DNA of 64,000 nt from contig JALHPU010000016.1 of assembly GCA_022842325.1 (NCBI GenBank), positions 32,647-96,646 of the forward strand, given 5' to 3'. Position numbers and translations under genes: made by a program. The first letter of the stretch is position 1, and each line of letters opens with the position of its first letter. This document shows positions 62,016 through 64,000 of this stretch, piece by piece. The DNA is from Sulfuritalea sp. (GTDB taxonomy: Bacteria; Pseudomonadota; Gammaproteobacteria; Burkholderiales; Rhodocyclaceae). The notes under the pieces are model-generated. The model saw only the letters and a program-made list of their open reading frames with translations, ran no database searches and was not told the DNA's origin.

Positions 62016-63782
62016 ATGACAGCCCCCAGCGCACCCCCCCGCATTGCCTTCGACGTCCGCCAGCATCTCACCGGCCTGCTGCGCAAGGCACTGGCCAGCG
62101 TCGCCCCGGAGCAAAGCCTGGCCGAAATCATTCTCGAACGTCCCAAGCAGGCCAGTCATGGCGATTTCGCCAGCAATCTGGCGATGCAGCTGGCGCGCGA
62201 GCTGAAAACCAATCCGCGCCAGATCGCCGAACGCCTGGTGCGCGAACTGCCGCCCTCGCCGCACGTGACCAAAGCGGAGATCGCCGGCGCCGGCTTCATC
62301 AACTTCACGCTGACCGCCGCGGCGCGGACTGCCGTGGTCGGCGCCGTGCTCGCCGCCGGCCCCGGCTTCGGCCGTGGCGCAGCGAAGAACGGCCGCGCCG
62401 CGCGCCGGTTGCAGGTCGAGTTCGTCTCCGCCAATCCCACCGGTCCGCTGCACGTCGGCCATGGCCGCGGCGCTGCCTATGGCGCCAGCCTGGCCTCGCT
62501 GCTGGCCTTCGCCGGCTTCGAGGTGACGCGCGAGTACTACGTCAACGACGCCGGCCGGCAGATGGACATCCTCGCGGTCTCCGCATGGCTGCGCTACCTG
62601 GAGCTGTTCGACGAGCCGGTGCCGTTTCCGCCCAATGCCTATCAGGGCGGCTACGTGCGCGAGATGGCGGAGCAGATCAGGCAGGCGCACGGCGACCGCT
62701 ACGTGCATCCGGCCGAGGCGGTGCTGGCCTGCCTGCCCGAGACCGAAGACGCCGAGGTCCGGCTCGACGCCATGATCCTCGCCGGCAAGGATCTGCTCGG
62801 CGAAGACTGGGCCTACATCCACAGCCATGTGCTAAACGAGCAGCTGACCGACTGCCGCGCCGACCTCGAAGATTTCGGCGTGCATTTCGACGTCTGGTTC
62901 TCGGAACGCAGCCTCTACGACACCGGCATGGTGGCGCGCGCCGTCGCGGCGCTGGAAAAATCCGGCCACATCTACACGCAGGACGGCGCCAAGTGGTTCC
63001 AGTCGACGGCTTTCGGCGACGAGAAGGACCGCGTCGTGCAGCGCGACAACGGCATCTACACCTACTTCGCCTCCGACATCGCCTACCACCTGAACAAGTT
63101 CGAGCGCGGCTTCGACAAGGTGATCGACGTCTGGGGTGCCGACCACCACGGCTACATCCCGCGCGTCAAGGGCGCGCTCAGTGCCTCCGGGGCCGATGCC
63201 AACCGGCTCGACGTGACGCTGGTGCAGTTTGTCAGCCTGTTTCGCGACGGGCAGAAGGTCTCGATGTCCACCCGCTCCGGCGACTATGTCACGCTGCGCC
63301 AGTTGCGCGAGGAGGTCGGCAACGACGCCTGCCGCTTCTTCTACATGCTGCGCAAGTGCGACCAGGCGCTGGATTTCGACCTCGACCTGGCCAAGTCGCA
63401 GAGCAACGACAACCCGGTGTATTACGTCCAGTACGCCCATGCCCGCATCTGCTCGGTGCTGGCGCAGTGGGACGGCGACCAGGCGGCGCTGGCTGCAGCG
63501 GATCTGGCGCCGCTGCAGCATGAGCGCGAATTCGCGCTGTGCGCGCGGCTGGCCGAATTCCCCGAACTGATCCAGATCGCGGCGCGCGACTATGCGCCGC
63601 ACGCGCTGGCCTTCTACCTCAAGGACCTGGCCGGCGACTTCCACAGCTGGTACAACGCCGAGCGGGTTCTGGTGGACGACCCGGCGACCCGTGCTGCGCG
63701 CCTGGCGCTGGCCCTGGCGACGCGGCAGGTGCTGCAGAACGGACTTTCCCTGCTGGGCGTTTCGCAACCGGTGAGCATGTGA
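62016..63782 (+). CDS. argS: Arginyl-tRNA synthetase
   Basis: This 588-residue class I enzyme has VSANPTGPLHVGHGRGAAYG (HIGH motif as HVGH) and DGQKVSMSTRSGDYV (KMSKS variant VSMSTR). The N-terminal Add1 domain includes KQASHGDFASNLAMQLA, and the DALR C-terminal domain starts VYYVQYAHARICSVL. The ATG at 62016 gives the normal N-terminus. It is followed after 2 bases by a membrane protein gene. Confidence 0.97.
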   Translation: MTAPSAPPRIAFDVRQHLTGLLRKALASVAPEQSLAEIILERPKQASHGDFASNLAMQLARELKTNPRQIAERLVRELPPSPHVTKAEIAGAGFINFTLTAAARTAVVGAVLAAGPGFGRGAAKNGRAARRLQVEFVSANPTGPLHVGHGRGAAYGASLASLLAFAGFEVTREYYVNDAGRQMDILAVSAWLRYLELFDEPVPFPPNAYQGGYVREMAEQIRQAHGDRYVHPAEAVLACLPETEDAEVRLDAMILAGKDLLGEDWAYIHSHVLNEQLTDCRADLEDFGVHFDVWFSERSLYDTGMVARAVAALEKSGHIYTQDGAKWFQSTAFGDEKDRVVQRDNGIYTYFASDIAYHLNKFERGFDKVIDVWGADHHGYIPRVKGALSASGADANRLDVTLVQFVSLFRDGQKVSMSTRSGDYVTLRQLREEVGNDACRFFYMLRKCDQALDFDLDLAKSQSNDNPVYYVQYAHARICSVLAQWDGDQAALAAADLAPLQHEREFALCARLAEFPELIQIAARDYAPHALAFYLKDLAGDFHSWYNAERVLVDDPATRAARLALALATRQVLQNGLSLLGVSQPVSM

Positions 63783-63784
63783 CC

Positions 63785-64000
63785 ATGAGTAAATTCGGTA
63801 AATTCGACAGGAATTATTCGGACAAGGCCGCGCGCGGTGCATCGAGGCTGCAGGCGCCGCTGAAGAAGAGTGGCGGCGGCACGCTGCTCGGCGTGTTCAT
63901 CGGCCTCGTGATTGGCGTCCTGCTTTCCTTCGGCGTGGTCTGGCTCCTCAACAAGTCGCCGCTGCCCTTCCAGAACAAGTACGAAGGCGCGCCCAAGGAA
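63785..64000 (+). CDS. Membrane protein N-terminus (probable SPOR/FtsN-like), cut by window edge
   Basis: Seventy-two codons are visible: a short cytoplasmic start (MSKFGKFDRNYSDKAARG), a Lys-rich segment and one helix (TLLGVFIGLVIGVLLSFGVVWLL), followed by FQNKYEGAPKE at the window end. A single-pass protein directly after argS is usually a SPOR-domain/FtsN-like cell-division protein in betaproteobacteria. The SPOR domain itself would lie outside the window, so the call rests on position. Confidence 0.5.
   Translation, partial: MSKFGKFDRNYSDKAARGASRLQAPLKKSGGGTLLGVFIGLVIGVLLSFGVVWLLNKSPLPFQNKYEGAPKE

Overview
The window reads as high-GC betaproteobacterial chromosome. The housekeeping synteny (spoT-rpoZ-gmk, yicC, kinase/PP2C-rph-rdgB-hemW, thiS-thiG-trmB, ubiB, argS followed by a short membrane protein) suggests the Rhodocyclales/Sterolibacteriaceae-like part of the class. 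That placement comes from gene content and order and has not been tested by phylogeny. I saw no rRNA, tRNA, CRISPR array or insertion sequence.

Region 1 (about 1-24.5 kb) is a respiratory island. It opens with a sulfur-relay-like cluster: a TusA-like carrier, three small or membrane proteins, a cysteine-less rhodanese-like protein, three DsrE-type small proteins, a periplasmic two-domain rhodanese and a monohaem cytochrome c. Next comes a three-gene regulatory unit on the minus strand (PhnD-like binding protein, histidine kinase, sigma-54 response regulator). It is divergent from a ferredoxin - molybdopterin oxidoreductase - 4Fe-4S subunit - NrfD subunit - TorD-type chaperone operon. This XSR / B'ABCD order, with GRGWG in the catalytic subunit, matches the anaerobic arsenite oxidase (arx) locus. 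Two sigma-54 -24/-12 promoters, one a perfect match, and GTTACC-N4-GGTAAC palindromes are visible. After a cytochrome, an FKBP-type isomerase and a UbiE-like methyltransferase follows an extracellular-electron-transfer type set. It comprises a CbcL-like nine-haem c / cytochrome b fusion flanked by two paralogous monohaem cytochromes, a CpxR-like regulator, a decaheme MtrA/PioA-type cytochrome and an MtrB/PioB-type porin. A perfect FNR box precedes the first cytochrome and a perfect CpxR box precedes the decaheme gene. Together these genes could carry electrons between an Arx-type enzyme, the quinone pool, the periplasm and the cell exterior. That link is inference.

Region 2 (24.6-44 kb) is core genome interrupted by an accessory block. 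DUF3460, spoT, rpoZ and gmk lie on the minus strand, and yicC resumes about 10.8 kb further on. Between them sit two DUF2946 proteins, a Crp/Fnr-type regulator, a PCuAC copper chaperone, a TonB-dependent receptor, a PepSY membrane protein, a dedicated TonB-ExbB-ExbD set and a large PAS-GGDEF-EAL protein. Beyond yicC come a Ser/Thr kinase and PP2C phosphatase pair, rph, rdgB and hemW.

Region 3 (44-64 kb) holds a lone MlaF-type ATPase, an exported intradiol dioxygenase-like protein, NnrS, a GGDEF protein, trmB, thiG and thiS. An ABC-2 permease and its ATPase follow, separated by about 2.4 kb containing a HigA-type antitoxin, a HigB relic and a secreted glycine-rich protein. Then come a hydrolase, a thioredoxin-like ferredoxin, a MazG-like protein, a VanZ-like protein, an anchored trypsin-like protease, a sodium/solute symporter, ubiB, argS and the start of a further membrane protein. 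Two families of short dispersed repeats run through intergenic spaces and, for one family, into gene ends.
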